Part shown: piece after piece, positions 1-10,007 of the stretch
How positions within the stretch are numbered: the first letter of the stretch is position 1
How the letters are laid out: every line of letters begins with the position of its first letter
Assembly: GCF_900128965.1 (NCBI RefSeq)
Contig: NZ_FQUL01000002.1
Location: forward strand, 1 to 64,000
DNA: 64,000 bases
Reading direction: 5' to 3'
From: Ferrithrix thermotolerans DSM 19514
GTDB taxonomy: Bacteria; Actinomycetota; Acidimicrobiia; Acidimicrobiales; Acidimicrobiaceae
The notes under the pieces: model-generated
What the model saw: only the letters and a program-made list of their open reading frames with translations
What the model was told of the DNA's origin: nothing
Databases searched by the model: none
Made by a program: the position numbers and the translations under genes

Positions 1-533
1 CAAGAGATGGATTAGAAAGGTCACTAGAGACTGGGGTTCAACTAAAGGAACCTGGACTACACCTCCTGGAGATAAAACAGCAACTCCGCTACTAGCTATG
101 GGGACTGCGTAGTAAAGACGACCACTCAGAGATCTACAACTACTTTTGAGAACTCTATAGGAGGATGTCAAATAAGTCAATAACTGGAAATCGCATGGAA
201 ATAACGCCCCTAGAATATAAAGTAGTCAAGCGTCAACTACCTTGACACTTACCGGTCCTAGACAACAACGAGAGCCATCATAACGATGTAGATTCCCCTT
301 GTTTTTTGTGACCCTGTAGGAGTGGTGTCTCCACTGAAGCTTTTTTGCCCAATGGACGGTTGACGGATAACTCAGTTACACAGGACAACTATCGAGCGGT
401 TATGGAATTAGCTCACCACCATAATCACCCCTAGAGGTGACACGAGGGTCCAAATACGGATGTAGCGTAGCTACGGCTATGGTTCAGCCGCCACGCACAT
501 GTTGCACTTTGGAAACAATCCTTGAGGAGAGAT
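1..533. other. Leader region upstream of fba, no supported gene
   Basis: Two plus-strand frames are open from the window edge (to a stop near 95 and to a stop at about 109-111). Either could be the tail of an upstream gene; neither gives a recognisable protein. The rest is non-coding by inspection. It contains a short GTAGC-GTA-GCTAC inverted repeat at 462-474, which might be a regulator site, and a weak hairpin followed by six T at about 319-346 that could end the upstream transcript. No convincing promoter was identified. Confidence 0.4.
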
Positions 534-1535
534 ATGACCACCACAACAGAATTAAATAGAATCGCCCTGCAGATGGTCTCTGGCGGTAAGGGAATTCTCG
601 CTGCCGACGAGTCGAGTCCTACCCTTTCAAAAAGGTTTCAAAAGTTAGGAATAGAGTCCACAGAAGAGTCACGAAGACAGTGGCGCGAGATGCTGTTTTC
701 CGCTCCATCCCTATCCAGCTACATATCGGGGACCATACTCTACGACGAGACGTTCAACCAGTCGTTTGCGAATGGAAAATCTTTCCCAGACGCCCTAATA
801 GAGCTCGGTATTCTTCCGGGCATTAAAGTTGATACAGGCGCTAAAGACTTTCAGGGGTTCCCTGGCGAAACCGTTACAGAGGGCCTAGACGGTCTGGGGG
901 CACGTCTCGAGAACTACAGGTCCAGAGGCGCTCGATTTGCTAAGTGGCGTGCCGTCATAACCATTGGTGACAACACTCCGACCACCACAGCCCTTGTTGC
1001 AAATGCACACGCCTTGGCTCGTTATGCGAAGCTGTGCCAACAAAACGACATCGTCCCGATCGTTGAGCCAGAAGTTCTAATGAACGGCACGCATACCATT
1101 CAGCGTTCATTTCGTGTAACGAGAGCCGCTCTGCTAGAGACCTTCGAGCAGCTTGCACTCTTTGACGTTGTCTTAGACGAGATGGTTCTAAAGCCGTCGA
1201 TGGTAATCTCAGGCGATAAGAGCGAGGTTAGAGCTAGCGAAGAAGAGGTAGCCATTAACTCTGTCGAGTGTTATCGGCAGTGTGTTCCCGCAGCAGTAGC
1301 TGGAATCGCTCTGCTTTCTGGAGGACAACCCGACTCACTCGCTACTTCCCACCTCAACAAGATGAACTCCTTATACAAAAATCTACCTTGGCCCATAACC
1401 TTCTCCTACGGTAGAGGTCTGCAGGACGAAGCGATGAGTACATGGCTTGGGGACCCGAGCAATGCAACAAAGGCTCAGGCTGCTCTCCTCAAGCACGCCG
1501 AGGCCAACTTCAAAGCAGCACGGGGAGAGCTATAA
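534..1535 (+). CDS. Class I fructose-bisphosphate aldolase
   Basis: Cleaves or forms fructose-1,6-bisphosphate; in the Calvin cycle the same chemistry also makes sedoheptulose-1,7-bisphosphate. The protein is 333 residues and of eukaryotic-like class I type. The Schiff-base lysine is visible at about K220 (context VLKPSMV) and the second active-site lysine at about K137 (KWRAVI). Their spacing of 83 equals that of K146/K229 in rabbit aldolase. The ATG at 534 is chosen over the in-frame TTG at 522 because GAGGAG lies just upstream of the ATG. It is the first gene of a carbon-fixation neighbourhood whose other members start at 5156; the opposing two-component genes and an IS remnant lie between. 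Confidence 0.95.
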   Translation: MTTTTELNRIALQMVSGGKGILAADESSPTLSKRFQKLGIESTEESRRQWREMLFSAPSLSSYISGTILYDETFNQSFANGKSFPDALIELGILPGIKVDTGAKDFQGFPGETVTEGLDGLGARLENYRSRGARFAKWRAVITIGDNTPTTTALVANAHALARYAKLCQQNDIVPIVEPEVLMNGTHTIQRSFRVTRAALLETFEQLALFDVVLDEMVLKPSMVISGDKSEVRASEEEVAINSVECYRQCVPAAVAGIALLSGGQPDSLATSHLNKMNSLYKNLPWPITFSYGRGLQDEAMSTWLGDPSNATKAQAALLKHAEANFKAARGEL

Positions 1536-1672
1536 AAAGGCTACCGCCAAAATCTAGGGCATTGCAGCTACCGACCCCTCGCCTTCCATAGGCTGAGGGG
1601 CCGTATGGTATTTTCGCTGAACACAGGTAGCAGAGGGAAGAGAAAACTCTGTGAAACAGAATGCCATCTACT

Positions 1673-2848
1673 TCAACTTTGAGCAGCTGGCAGATGAGCA
1701 AATACAGTCGTTCCACCTCCTGGACGTGAGTACACGTCCAAACGACCACCTAAGAGCTCTACCCTTTCTTTCATACCTAGTATGCCAAAGCTCTCAAGCT
1801 TTCGCGCCGCTGATGCATCGAAGCCTTTACCGTGGTCCAGGACCGTCAGGACTATCTCATTGCCAAACTTCTTCAACTTGATCGTTGCTGAAGTGGCACC
1901 TGAATGTTTGTTGACGTTGGTGAGAGCTTCCTGCGCAACGCGATACAGGGTCACCTCGACCTCAGGGGAGATCTCTCCTATCTCACCCACATCCAAAGAG
2001 ATATCAAGCGATGGGTAGATTCGCTTCAAAAACTCAAGAGCACCTGGGAGACCGAAGTCGTCAATCACGGTCGGTCGTAGCGCCGAGATCACCCTGCGCA
2101 CCTCACTAACAGCCATATTTGCAAGCTCCTTCGATCTTGTAAGCTCGCTTATGAGTTCTTCTTCTCCTCTTGGAGCGACGGAGCTTGCTGCGTCAAGATG
2201 AAACATAAGCGAAAGAAGAACCTGGCCCACACCATCATGAACTTCATTAGCTACTCGCCTTCGCTCCATCTCGGTAGCCGAAAGCATAGACTTGGCAAAG
2301 CTTGAGATCTCAGACTCCCGTTGCAGGATTCGTGCATGTAACACAGCATTTTCAACTGCGCCCGCAAAGAGATTCGCAACGTCTTTCAGTGGATATACAC
2401 GGTACTCAAGGTCTTCTACCGACTCTCGCCAGTGCACATTGATCACGCCCACCGCCACATCACTACCTCTTAGCATTGGGACCGATATCAGGCTCTTGTA
2501 GTCTTCCCCCTTAAGTTCTGGGATGTAGCGGTAGCGTCTGTCTTCCCACTTGTTTGGCACTACAGCTGGAACCCTATTTCTCGCTACCCACCCAGCTATT
2601 CCCTCGCCTAAAGGAAGCTCCACAGCCCCAACTTGCGAGTCAAATGGAGGCGTTGCTCCAATTAGCGAGACCGTTCCCCGTTCGGCATTGACCATATGGA
2701 CGAAACAAACGTCCGCCTCTACCGCCTCAGCGACCAGTTCGGCTACGCGCGCAGCTAGCTGACTTAGGTCAAGCTGCAAAGACATTGCTTCTGCGATCGC
2801 CCTCACTAGCCGAAGCTGCGACGAGCCATAGAGATCTGTTGTTGTCAA
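1673..2848 (-). CDS. Soluble GAF-domain sensor histidine kinase (NarL/DegS class)
   Basis: Cytoplasmic sensor kinase of 391 residues with no obvious membrane segment. A GAF domain covers about residues 25-175, followed by a HisKA_3 dimerisation/phosphoacceptor region with the phosphorylated histidine at about H204 (NEVHDGVGQ). A HATPase domain at about 290-388 shows the N box (QEALTNVNKH) and G boxes (DHGKGFD, GILGMKER). The start is TTG and overlaps the stop of the upstream response regulator by 4 nt, so the pair is probably translationally coupled. The GAF domain suggests a cytosolic small-molecule, redox or gas signal; the ligand cannot be read from sequence. Its position beside aldolase and the rpe-prk operon makes carbon metabolism a possible target, by inference only. 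Confidence 0.93.
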   Translation of the reverse strand: MTTTDLYGSSQLRLVRAIAEAMSLQLDLSQLAARVAELVAEAVEADVCFVHMVNAERGTVSLIGATPPFDSQVGAVELPLGEGIAGWVARNRVPAVVPNKWEDRRYRYIPELKGEDYKSLISVPMLRGSDVAVGVINVHWRESVEDLEYRVYPLKDVANLFAGAVENAVLHARILQRESEISSFAKSMLSATEMERRRVANEVHDGVGQVLLSLMFHLDAASSVAPRGEEELISELTRSKELANMAVSEVRRVISALRPTVIDDFGLPGALEFLKRIYPSLDISLDVGEIGEISPEVEVTLYRVAQEALTNVNKHSGATSATIKLKKFGNEIVLTVLDHGKGFDASAARKLESFGILGMKERVELLGGRLDVYSRPGGGTTVFAHLPAAQS

Positions 2849-3495
2849 TGAAAAACTCCCTCACGAAGTGCAACCGCCACAGCTTGGGATCGGTCCTTTA
2901 CATCCAGCTTCCTGTAGATCGATGAAAGATGCGTCTTGACGGTTTCCTCACCTAAGACCAGTTTTTGGGCGACAGCTCTATTTGATAGACCCTTTACGAC
3001 GAGACCCAAAACCTCTGACTCTCGTTGGGTAAGACCCAGGTGGGCTCCAGGCCAGAACTCACCCGACTGAAGGCGCGCAGCAAAGAGTGCAACTCTCCCG
3101 GCGATCGCTGGGTCAATCACGACTTCGCCGCTAGCTACCCGTTCAAGGTGGCCAACGAGCTCCTCGCCTCCCATCTGCTTGAGCAGGTAGCCCTTGGCAC
3201 CAACCCTAAGAGCCTGGAACAGGTATTGCTCGTCGTCATAGACAGTGAAGAAAACGACCGGAAGATCCTGGAACCTCCGACCGACTTCAACGCACAAATC
3301 GAGTCCGGAATCACCTTTCAGGCGAAGATCCGTTATTACAACATCAATTGCTTCTCGATGCTCCTCGATGCCCTTTAGAGCATCCGAATATGACATGGCG
3401 GTGCCAGCTATTGAGACCCTTGGGGCAAAGTGCTTCAACATTGATTCCAAACCATCGAGAATTACCTGATGGTCATCGACCACGAATATACGCAA
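2845..3495 (-). CDS. NarL/LuxR-family response regulator
   Basis: DNA-binding partner of the downstream histidine kinase. The receiver domain begins RIFVVDDHQV and has the phospho-acceptor aspartate at about D56 (VVITDLRLKG). The C-terminal LuxR-type helix-turn-helix is clear (LTQRESEVLGLV, ETVKTHLSSIYRKL). The reading frame extends upstream to 3528, but a TTG near 3495-3498 is preceded by GAGGTGGGG and puts the start immediately before the receiver fold, so that start is preferred. It is transcribed first and overlaps the kinase gene by 4 nt. Its target promoters are not known; the intergenic regions upstream of fba and of rpe are the nearest candidates. Confidence 0.92.
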   Translation of the reverse strand: MRIFVVDDHQVILDGLESMLKHFAPRVSIAGTAMSYSDALKGIEEHREAIDVVITDLRLKGDSGLDLCVEVGRRFQDLPVVFFTVYDDEQYLFQALRVGAKGYLLKQMGGEELVGHLERVASGEVVIDPAIAGRVALFAARLQSGEFWPGAHLGLTQRESEVLGLVVKGLSNRAVAQKLVLGEETVKTHLSSIYRKLDVKDRSQAVAVALREGVFH

Positions 3496-3675
3496 CAAAA
3501 GCGCCCCACCTCGTAGACAAGTTCTCAAAGAGAACGTTTCGCCAACTGATATAAAAAGTAAGGATAACCTAGATCAGGCAGTCTTAGTCATAAAAGATCT
3601 AATTTGTGAAAGCACAAAGGACGCACTCAGGCGTTGAGTTAACTTATCTTCCAGCAGGGCCCAAGTGAAAGATTG

Positions 3676-3701
3676 AACCGCCCCGGGGTTTATGGATACT
3701 C
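3676..3701 (+). repeat. Left terminal inverted repeat of IS3-type element
   Basis: This 26-nt end matches the reverse complement of 4949-4974 at 22 of 26 positions, including an uninterrupted AACCGCCCCGGG core. It is preceded by TG, as expected for an IS3-family end. It brackets the broken transposase genes with the other repeat. Confidence 0.8.
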
Positions 3702-3736
3702 AGTCATCTGTGAGCCAAGCGGTCCACAGCATGCTC

Positions 3737-4818
<1,082 letters not shown>

Positions 4819-4948
4819 CGAGGCGATCGCCTCTCACTGCGAGGGATACTCCCGTTATGGTCGTCCACCATCTGTATCGCCCTCTCCCATATCTCTGCTT
4901 CAGTACCTCTTTAGTTGTGCCATCGTAACTCCATCCTCTTGGGAGTAG

Positions 4949-4974
4949 GAGTCTCTATAAGACCCGGGGCGGTT
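4949..4974 (-). repeat. Right terminal inverted repeat of IS3-type element
   Basis: Reverse complement of 3676-3701 with four mismatches; the 12-nt GC-rich core is intact. Confidence 0.8.
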
Positions 4975-5082
4975 GGCGGACCTATCACGACAACTCTCAC
5001 CATATAAATCACCCCAATAGGTGAATAGACGAATTTCTAGTTGAAGTAGCTTTTTAGGACAACATCTAGGTCAGGATTAGGC

Positions 5083-5111
5083 TTGCAGATCCCTATACAC
5101 AGCGGTATAGA
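5083..5111 (+). promoter_or_regulatory. Sigma-70-type promoter of the rpe operon
   Basis: TTGCAG at 5083-5088 and TATAGA at 5106-5111 are separated by exactly 17 nt. Transcription would begin near 5118, about 38 nt before the GTG of rpe. The promoter lies outside the IS remnant, so the operon does not need read-through from the element. Confidence 0.65.
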
Positions 5112-5155
5112 GGCTAGCCACCCAAAAGTTTCTTCAAGTAGCAGGAGGTCCCAAA

Positions 5156-5836
5156 GTGGCATCAGAACGTATCCAGATCGTACCCTCGGTGCTCCCTTGT
5201 GACTTCGGTGCGTTAGGTTCAGACCTTGAGCGTTTGGAGGACGCTGGTGTGGACAAGATCCAATTTGACGTTATGGACGGTCACTTCGTGCCCAACCTGA
5301 CCTTCGGAGCCGACGTGATCAAGTCGTCTCGCAAATACTCATCACTTCCTTTTGAGGCGCATCTGATGATTGAGGCACCCGAAAATACCCTAGAGCGCTA
5401 CGTGGATGCTGGTTGTGACCTGGTAATCGTGCATGCAGAAGCCACAACACATCTCCACAGAACGCTTAATCAGATTAGAGGGCTAGGAGCTAAATCAGCG
5501 GTTGCATTGAACCCCGCTACACCTCTTTGCGATATCGAATATGTACTTACGAGTTGCGACATGGTTCTGATAATGACAGTAAACCCTGGGTTCGGTGGGC
5601 AGGCCTACATAGCGGAGATGGAACCAAAGATCGCAAGACTAAAAGAGATGCTTGAGTCACTAAAACTTGACATACCCATAGAAGTAGATGGTGGAATTTC
5701 ACCAAAGACCGTCGAGGGAGCTGCTCGTGCCGGAGCCACACATCTGGTATCGGGCTCTTCTATCTTCAGTTCTCCTCTCGGACTAAAGGCAGCCGTAGCG
5801 GAGTTGCGAGAGCTCGCCGAGACAGCCTCAAAGTAG
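5156..5836 (+). CDS. rpe: Ribulose-phosphate 3-epimerase
   Basis: Interconverts xylulose-5-phosphate and ribulose-5-phosphate in the pentose phosphate and Calvin cycles. It has 226 residues, the normal family length. Family hallmarks are visible: the N-terminal SVLPCDFGALGSDL, DVMDGHFVPNLTFG with a catalytic Asp, HLMIE with a metal-binding His, the phosphate-binding VNPGFGGQ, and the second catalytic Asp in IEVDGGIS. The start is GTG at 5156 with AGGAGG at 5143-5148. It is the first gene of a three-gene operon with the transketolase::GlpX fusion (6 nt downstream) and phosphoribulokinase. That arrangement supports a role in regenerating ribulose-5-phosphate for carbon fixation. Confidence 0.96.
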   Translation: MASERIQIVPSVLPCDFGALGSDLERLEDAGVDKIQFDVMDGHFVPNLTFGADVIKSSRKYSSLPFEAHLMIEAPENTLERYVDAGCDLVIVHAEATTHLHRTLNQIRGLGAKSAVALNPATPLCDIEYVLTSCDMVLIMTVNPGFGGQAYIAEMEPKIARLKEMLESLKLDIPIEVDGGISPKTVEGAARAGATHLVSGSSIFSSPLGLKAAVAELRELAETASK

Positions 5837-5842
5837 GTTTAT

Positions 5843-8833
5843 GTGACTTTAGGGAAAGGTAACGACATCACGATGGAACATAGCGATCACTATCGAAACG
5901 AACTTTTAGAAAACGATCTCGAACTACTGACTGCCCTAAGAATGCTGTCGATAGACCAGGTTGAGGCGGCAAATTCGGGTCATCCAGGACTGCCGCTTGG
6001 AGCCGCTCCAATCGTCCATACTGTCTTTTCTAGATTTTTGCGTTACGATCCTTTTGATCCAAGTTGGGTAGGTCGTGATCGATTTGTACTAAGCGCCGGG
6101 CACGGATCTGCATTGCTTTACGCCACTTTGTACTTATACGGATCCAGCCTAGGAATGGACGATCTTAAGCAGTTCCGCAAGCTCGGTTCAAAGACGCCGG
6201 GGCATCCTGAGTTCGGCCACACGCCTGGGGTTGAAACCACGACCGGGCCTCTTGGTCAGGGAGTTGCCACATCCGTAGGGATCGCCCTTGCACAGAAACT
6301 ACTTGCAGAACAGGCCTTTCGCTCGGATCCACTTGGCAGCGACCTTCTCAACCAAAGGACTTACGTTCTCGCTTCCGACGGTGACTTGATGGAAGGGATC
6401 TCACACGAGGCCGCATCCCTCGCTGGAAATCTCGGACTCGACAATCTCGTTGTGCTCTTTGACTCCAACAACATAACTATCGACGGACCAGCTTCCCAGA
6501 GTTGCACCGACGACGTAACTATGCGCTTTGGAAGCTACGGTTGGAAGACCTACGAGGTACACAACGGCAACGATATCGAAGAGATAAGCCAAGTGCTTCG
6601 AAATGCCCTGGAAGAGCAGAACTCACCGGTACTGATTGAGGTCAAGACAACCATAGGATCAGGATCACCAAACAGAGCCGGAACGTCAAAGGTCCATGGA
6701 TCACCCCTTGGCAAGGAGGAGACGGCCCTCACTAAAGCGGCATATGGATGGAGCTATGGATCCTTCGAACTCCCAGAACACCTAGAGAGAGTCCTCACCG
6801 AGTTCAAATCTCGTCGCCAACAAGACCGTCAGAGGTGGGAGTCGGCTCTGCATGACCTCGGAGAAGGGCTATATAACCGGGTAAACGAGTCCCTAAAGAC
6901 CAAAGAGCTTCAAGCCCTACCCACAACTGTATTCAACACTGGGGCAAAACTCGCCACCCGAAAGGCATCGAAAGAGGTTTTAGCTGACCTCTGCGGACAA
7001 GACCATCGGATAGTAGGGGGAGCGGCGGATCTAGCAGAGTCAAACGGGGTTGACCTGGGACTTGAAACAATCAACCGATCTTCACTGGCCAATCACACCT
7101 CAGGTCAGCTTATTCATTTTGGAATCAGAGAACACGCCATGGCTGCTTGCGCAAATGGTCTGGCGCTATCAGGAAATATAAGACCATTTTGCTCTACATT
7201 CCTAGTCTTTTCAGACTATTTACGACCGTCGCTCAGGCTTTCTGCCCTTATGTCGCTTCCCGTTATCTACATCTTCACCCACGACTCGATAGCTCTTGGT
7301 GAGGACGGTCCCACCCATCAACCCGTGGAACATCTAAGCGCCCTTAGAGCTATACCTAACCATATCGTTCTTAGACCTGCGGATGCTAACGAGACAAAGG
7401 CTTGCTACGAGTTCATTACCAAGCTAGATAGTTCTCCCGTGTCGCTAATCCTAACCCGCCAGGACCTCGAGATCCTCGAACCAACACCAGGACACTGGCT
7501 CTCAACACAGGGGGCAAGGGTTGTACAAGGTACAGGCACTGACCAACTCACCATCGTAGCATCCGGTTCCGAGGTCCAGCTTGCATTGGAAAGTGCACGT
7601 CTGATCGAAGATCGATTTGATGTGAACGTACGCGTAGTCTCAGTGCCGTGGAGGGAGAGATTTCTGTCTCTTGAACGTGATGTCTTCGAACAGTTGGTCC
7701 CGCCGAATACGCCCGTGATAGTGATCGAGGCCGGCATCGAACAGGGGTGGGAGTCCCTCTCTTCACGTGGAACGTTTATCGGAATGAACTCATTTGGAGC
7801 CTCGGGGAGCAAAGACAGTCTGTTCGAACACTTTGGATTCACCCCGAATCAAGTTCTAGAAGCAGCCTCCGATCTTCTTTCAGATCAGCCTTCGAAGGTA
7901 GCAAACGATCTGCTACTAGCGACGGAGTTGGCAGCCCTTCACTGTCAGGACTACGTCGGCAAAGGTGAGAAGAATCAAGCTGATCACGCCGCAGTTGAAG
8001 CTCTAAGGAACTCCTTAGCGTCAGCTAGCTTCACAGGAACGGTTGTGATTGGGGAGGGTGCCAAGGACGAGGCACCAATGCTATATGAGGGAGAGGTGGT
8101 AGGTAGCAGCTCCCAAGACGCCCAGCAGCTTGATATAGCGGTCGATCCCCTCGAAGGCACGAACTACGCTGCCAAAGGAACCGACGGGGCGATATCGGTC
8201 ATAGCTGTAGCAAAGAGAGGCTCCATGCTTCCGATGCCGGCCTATTACATGGAGAAACTGGTAACACGTTTCGGTAGCTACGATGAGCTTTCTTTAGACC
8301 GGCGCTTGATCGAGAACCTTGAGGTCATCGCTGCACACAAAGGGGCTCCCCTTTCTTCACTTTGCGCATATGTATTGGACAAGCCAAGACATAAAGACGC
8401 TATCGCAATGATGAGAGGCGCTGGAGTTAGAGTAATACAAGCTTCCGACGGTGACGTATTAGGCTCGCTTCGAGCACTGCTTCCCATGGACACCGTTGAT
8501 CTACTCTATGGAATCGGTGGTGCACCCGAAGGAGTAATCTCAGCCGCCGCCACCCGAGGTCTAGGCGGATACATGATCGCAAGACTAACACCTCAAAGCG
8601 AGGAGGAGACAGCCTCCCTAGCATCGTGGAACCCAGGTTGGAGCTCGATGCGATTTACAGCAAACGACCTGGTATCTGAGGAATCAATAATGGTCGCAAC
8701 TGCTGTTACATCAACATCTATCATCCGAGCACCTGAGCGGTTGGACAACGATGACCTACTGCTTCACTCCGTTGTTGTGGAGAACGGAAGAATCAAATTC
8801 ATCTCAAGACCATCAAGTTCTATGGAGGAGTAA
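5843..8833 (+). CDS. Transketolase fused to GlpX-type fructose/sedoheptulose bisphosphatase
   Basis: A single 996-codon frame carries two complete enzymes. Residues up to about 680 are transketolase: NSGHPG, the thiamine-diphosphate motif SDGDLMEGISHEA, FGIREHAM with the cofactor-activating Glu, and HDSIALGEDGPTHQP. From about residue 686 to the end is a full class II bisphosphatase of GlpX type: GKGEKNQADHAAVEAL, IGEGAKDEAPMLYEGE and DPLEGTNYAAKGTDGA as metal/substrate sites, then GIGGAPEGVISAAA. The linker is short, about ten residues. Together it would dephosphorylate FBP/SBP and pass F6P/S7P to C2 transfer. The start may be GTG 5843 or ATG 5873. It sits between rpe and prk. Fusion of these two families is not one I know; a missing stop codon from an assembly error should be excluded. 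Confidence 0.92.
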   Translation: MTLGKGNDITMEHSDHYRNELLENDLELLTALRMLSIDQVEAANSGHPGLPLGAAPIVHTVFSRFLRYDPFDPSWVGRDRFVLSAGHGSALLYATLYLYGSSLGMDDLKQFRKLGSKTPGHPEFGHTPGVETTTGPLGQGVATSVGIALAQKLLAEQAFRSDPLGSDLLNQRTYVLASDGDLMEGISHEAASLAGNLGLDNLVVLFDSNNITIDGPASQSCTDDVTMRFGSYGWKTYEVHNGNDIEEISQVLRNALEEQNSPVLIEVKTTIGSGSPNRAGTSKVHGSPLGKEETALTKAAYGWSYGSFELPEHLERVLTEFKSRRQQDRQRWESALHDLGEGLYNRVNESLKTKELQALPTTVFNTGAKLATRKASKEVLADLCGQDHRIVGGAADLAESNGVDLGLETINRSSLANHTSGQLIHFGIREHAMAACANGLALSGNIRPFCSTFLVFSDYLRPSLRLSALMSLPVIYIFTHDSIALGEDGPTHQPVEHLSALRAIPNHIVLRPADANETKACYEFITKLDSSPVSLILTRQDLEILEPTPGHWLSTQGARVVQGTGTDQLTIVASGSEVQLALESARLIEDRFDVNVRVVSVPWRERFLSLERDVFEQLVPPNTPVIVIEAGIEQGWESLSSRGTFIGMNSFGASGSKDSLFEHFGFTPNQVLEAASDLLSDQPSKVANDLLLATELAALHCQDYVGKGEKNQADHAAVEALRNSLASASFTGTVVIGEGAKDEAPMLYEGEVVGSSSQDAQQLDIAVDPLEGTNYAAKGTDGAISVIAVAKRGSMLPMPAYYMEKLVTRFGSYDELSLDRRLIENLEVIAAHKGAPLSSLCAYVLDKPRHKDAIAMMRGAGVRVIQASDGDVLGSLRALLPMDTVDLLYGIGGAPEGVISAAATRGLGGYMIARLTPQSEEETASLASWNPGWSSMRFTANDLVSEESIMVATAVTSTSIIRAPERLDNDDLLLHSVVVENGRIKFISRPSSSMEE

Positions 8834-8837
8834 AGAT

Positions 8838-9821
8838 TTGCAAACCCCTGAAGTAGTTCAAAGTTCACTTCGAAAGGATCGTCAAGTGCCCTACCGCCAA
8901 GCCCAGATACAAAAGCACAGTACAAAAGGTGGTCCATTGCATGTGCCTATGCTGGCCATTGCAGGCGACTCTGCCACCGGTAAGACAACGCTGTCTCACG
9001 GACTAGCCAAGGCCTTAGGACCTGAAAAGATTACTTGGATGTGTACCGACGACTATCACAAGTACGATAGACAGGAACGCAAGGATCTACCCTTTACGCC
9101 ACTTCACCCTGACTGTAACTACCTGGAGATAATGGAACAGCACCTCCAACTCCTTACCCTCGGTCAACCCATACTGAAGCCCATCTACAACCACGACACT
9201 GGCACCTTAGACCGCCCAGTACTCGTCCATCCCGCCCAGTACGTTATCGTGGACGGCCTATTTCCACTTTGGTCAAAGTTGTCAAGAGCTTGCTTTGATG
9301 TAACCGTATTCCTAGACCCTCCTGAACACATAAGACGGCAGTGGAAGGTATATCGAGATGTGACCAAGAGAGGGTACACAGAAGAGCAGGTGCTACGCGA
9401 TCTCGATAAAAGAGAGCCAGAGTCCGAGGCCTATATCAGACCTCAACGAAAACATGCAGACATTGTCATTAGGTTTGCTCCAGTTGAGGGCGCAGCAGAC
9501 TCAAAGGCGTTGAGCGCAACGATACTGCTTAGACCCACCATACCCCATCCCGACCTCTCCGACGTACTCTCTAATGACTCCAAGGGTGCCCTTCACATGA
9601 AGCTAATCAGAGATGACGACGGTAAACCGGTGGACGCTATTCACGTCCATGGTCACGCTAATAGAGAGGCATCGAGAGAGGTGGAAGAGGCGATCTGGTC
9701 CAAGCTGGGGATCGACGCTCCTGTGCCTGACTGTCTTGGAGAGATAGAGGGCGGTAAGCGCAGTGAACCCCTTGCAATTGCACAACTCATCTTGCTTTAT
9801 CATCTCCTGTTGGTGTCCTGA
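8838..9821 (+). CDS. prk: Phosphoribulokinase
   Basis: Phosphorylates ribulose-5-phosphate to ribulose-1,5-bisphosphate, the Rubisco substrate, and is diagnostic of the Calvin cycle. From the chosen start it has 327 residues. The P-loop GDSATGKTT is at about 43-51, followed by CTDDYHKYDRQERKDL, PIYNHDTG and YVIVDGLFPLW as in the PRK family. The frame is open back to 8751, inside the preceding gene, but TTG 8838 has GGAGG nine bases upstream and begins right after the fusion gene ends, so it is preferred. The roughly 37-residue N-terminal extension before the core is of unknown use. It is the last gene of the operon, followed by a terminator at 9913. Confidence 0.93.
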   Translation: MQTPEVVQSSLRKDRQVPYRQAQIQKHSTKGGPLHVPMLAIAGDSATGKTTLSHGLAKALGPEKITWMCTDDYHKYDRQERKDLPFTPLHPDCNYLEIMEQHLQLLTLGQPILKPIYNHDTGTLDRPVLVHPAQYVIVDGLFPLWSKLSRACFDVTVFLDPPEHIRRQWKVYRDVTKRGYTEEQVLRDLDKREPESEAYIRPQRKHADIVIRFAPVEGAADSKALSATILLRPTIPHPDLSDVLSNDSKGALHMKLIRDDDGKPVDAIHVHGHANREASREVEEAIWSKLGIDAPVPDCLGEIEGGKRSEPLAIAQLILLYHLLLVS

Positions 9822-9912
9822 TACCTAAAATCGTGCTCACCGTCCAACGGACACCTCGGTGCCGATGGTTACTTTGGTTTAGGTTGATTCTTAGGAAGAT
9901 GAATAAAGGCCA

Positions 9913-9958
9913 ACACAGACACAGTCCTACCAAAGTGGCTGTGTCTGTGTATTTTTGT
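9913..9958 (+). terminator. Rho-independent terminator after prk
   Basis: Perfect 12-bp stem (9913-9924 pairs with 9939-9950) with a 14-nt loop, followed by ATTTTTGT. It ends the rpe operon about 90 nt after the prk stop. Confidence 0.9.
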
Positions 9959-10007
9959 CTAAGGATCAGCTGATGAACTATCGCCGTAAACGGGTCGCTA
10001 CTGCGCT

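Noticed and set aside
242-247. TTGACA as a -35 element upstream of fba
   Set aside because: No -10-like hexamer at 16-19 nt; the spacing does not make a promoter.
319-346. Hairpin plus six T upstream of fba
   Set aside because: Stem is only about five bp with a gap before the T run; mentioned as weak within the leader but not called as a terminator.
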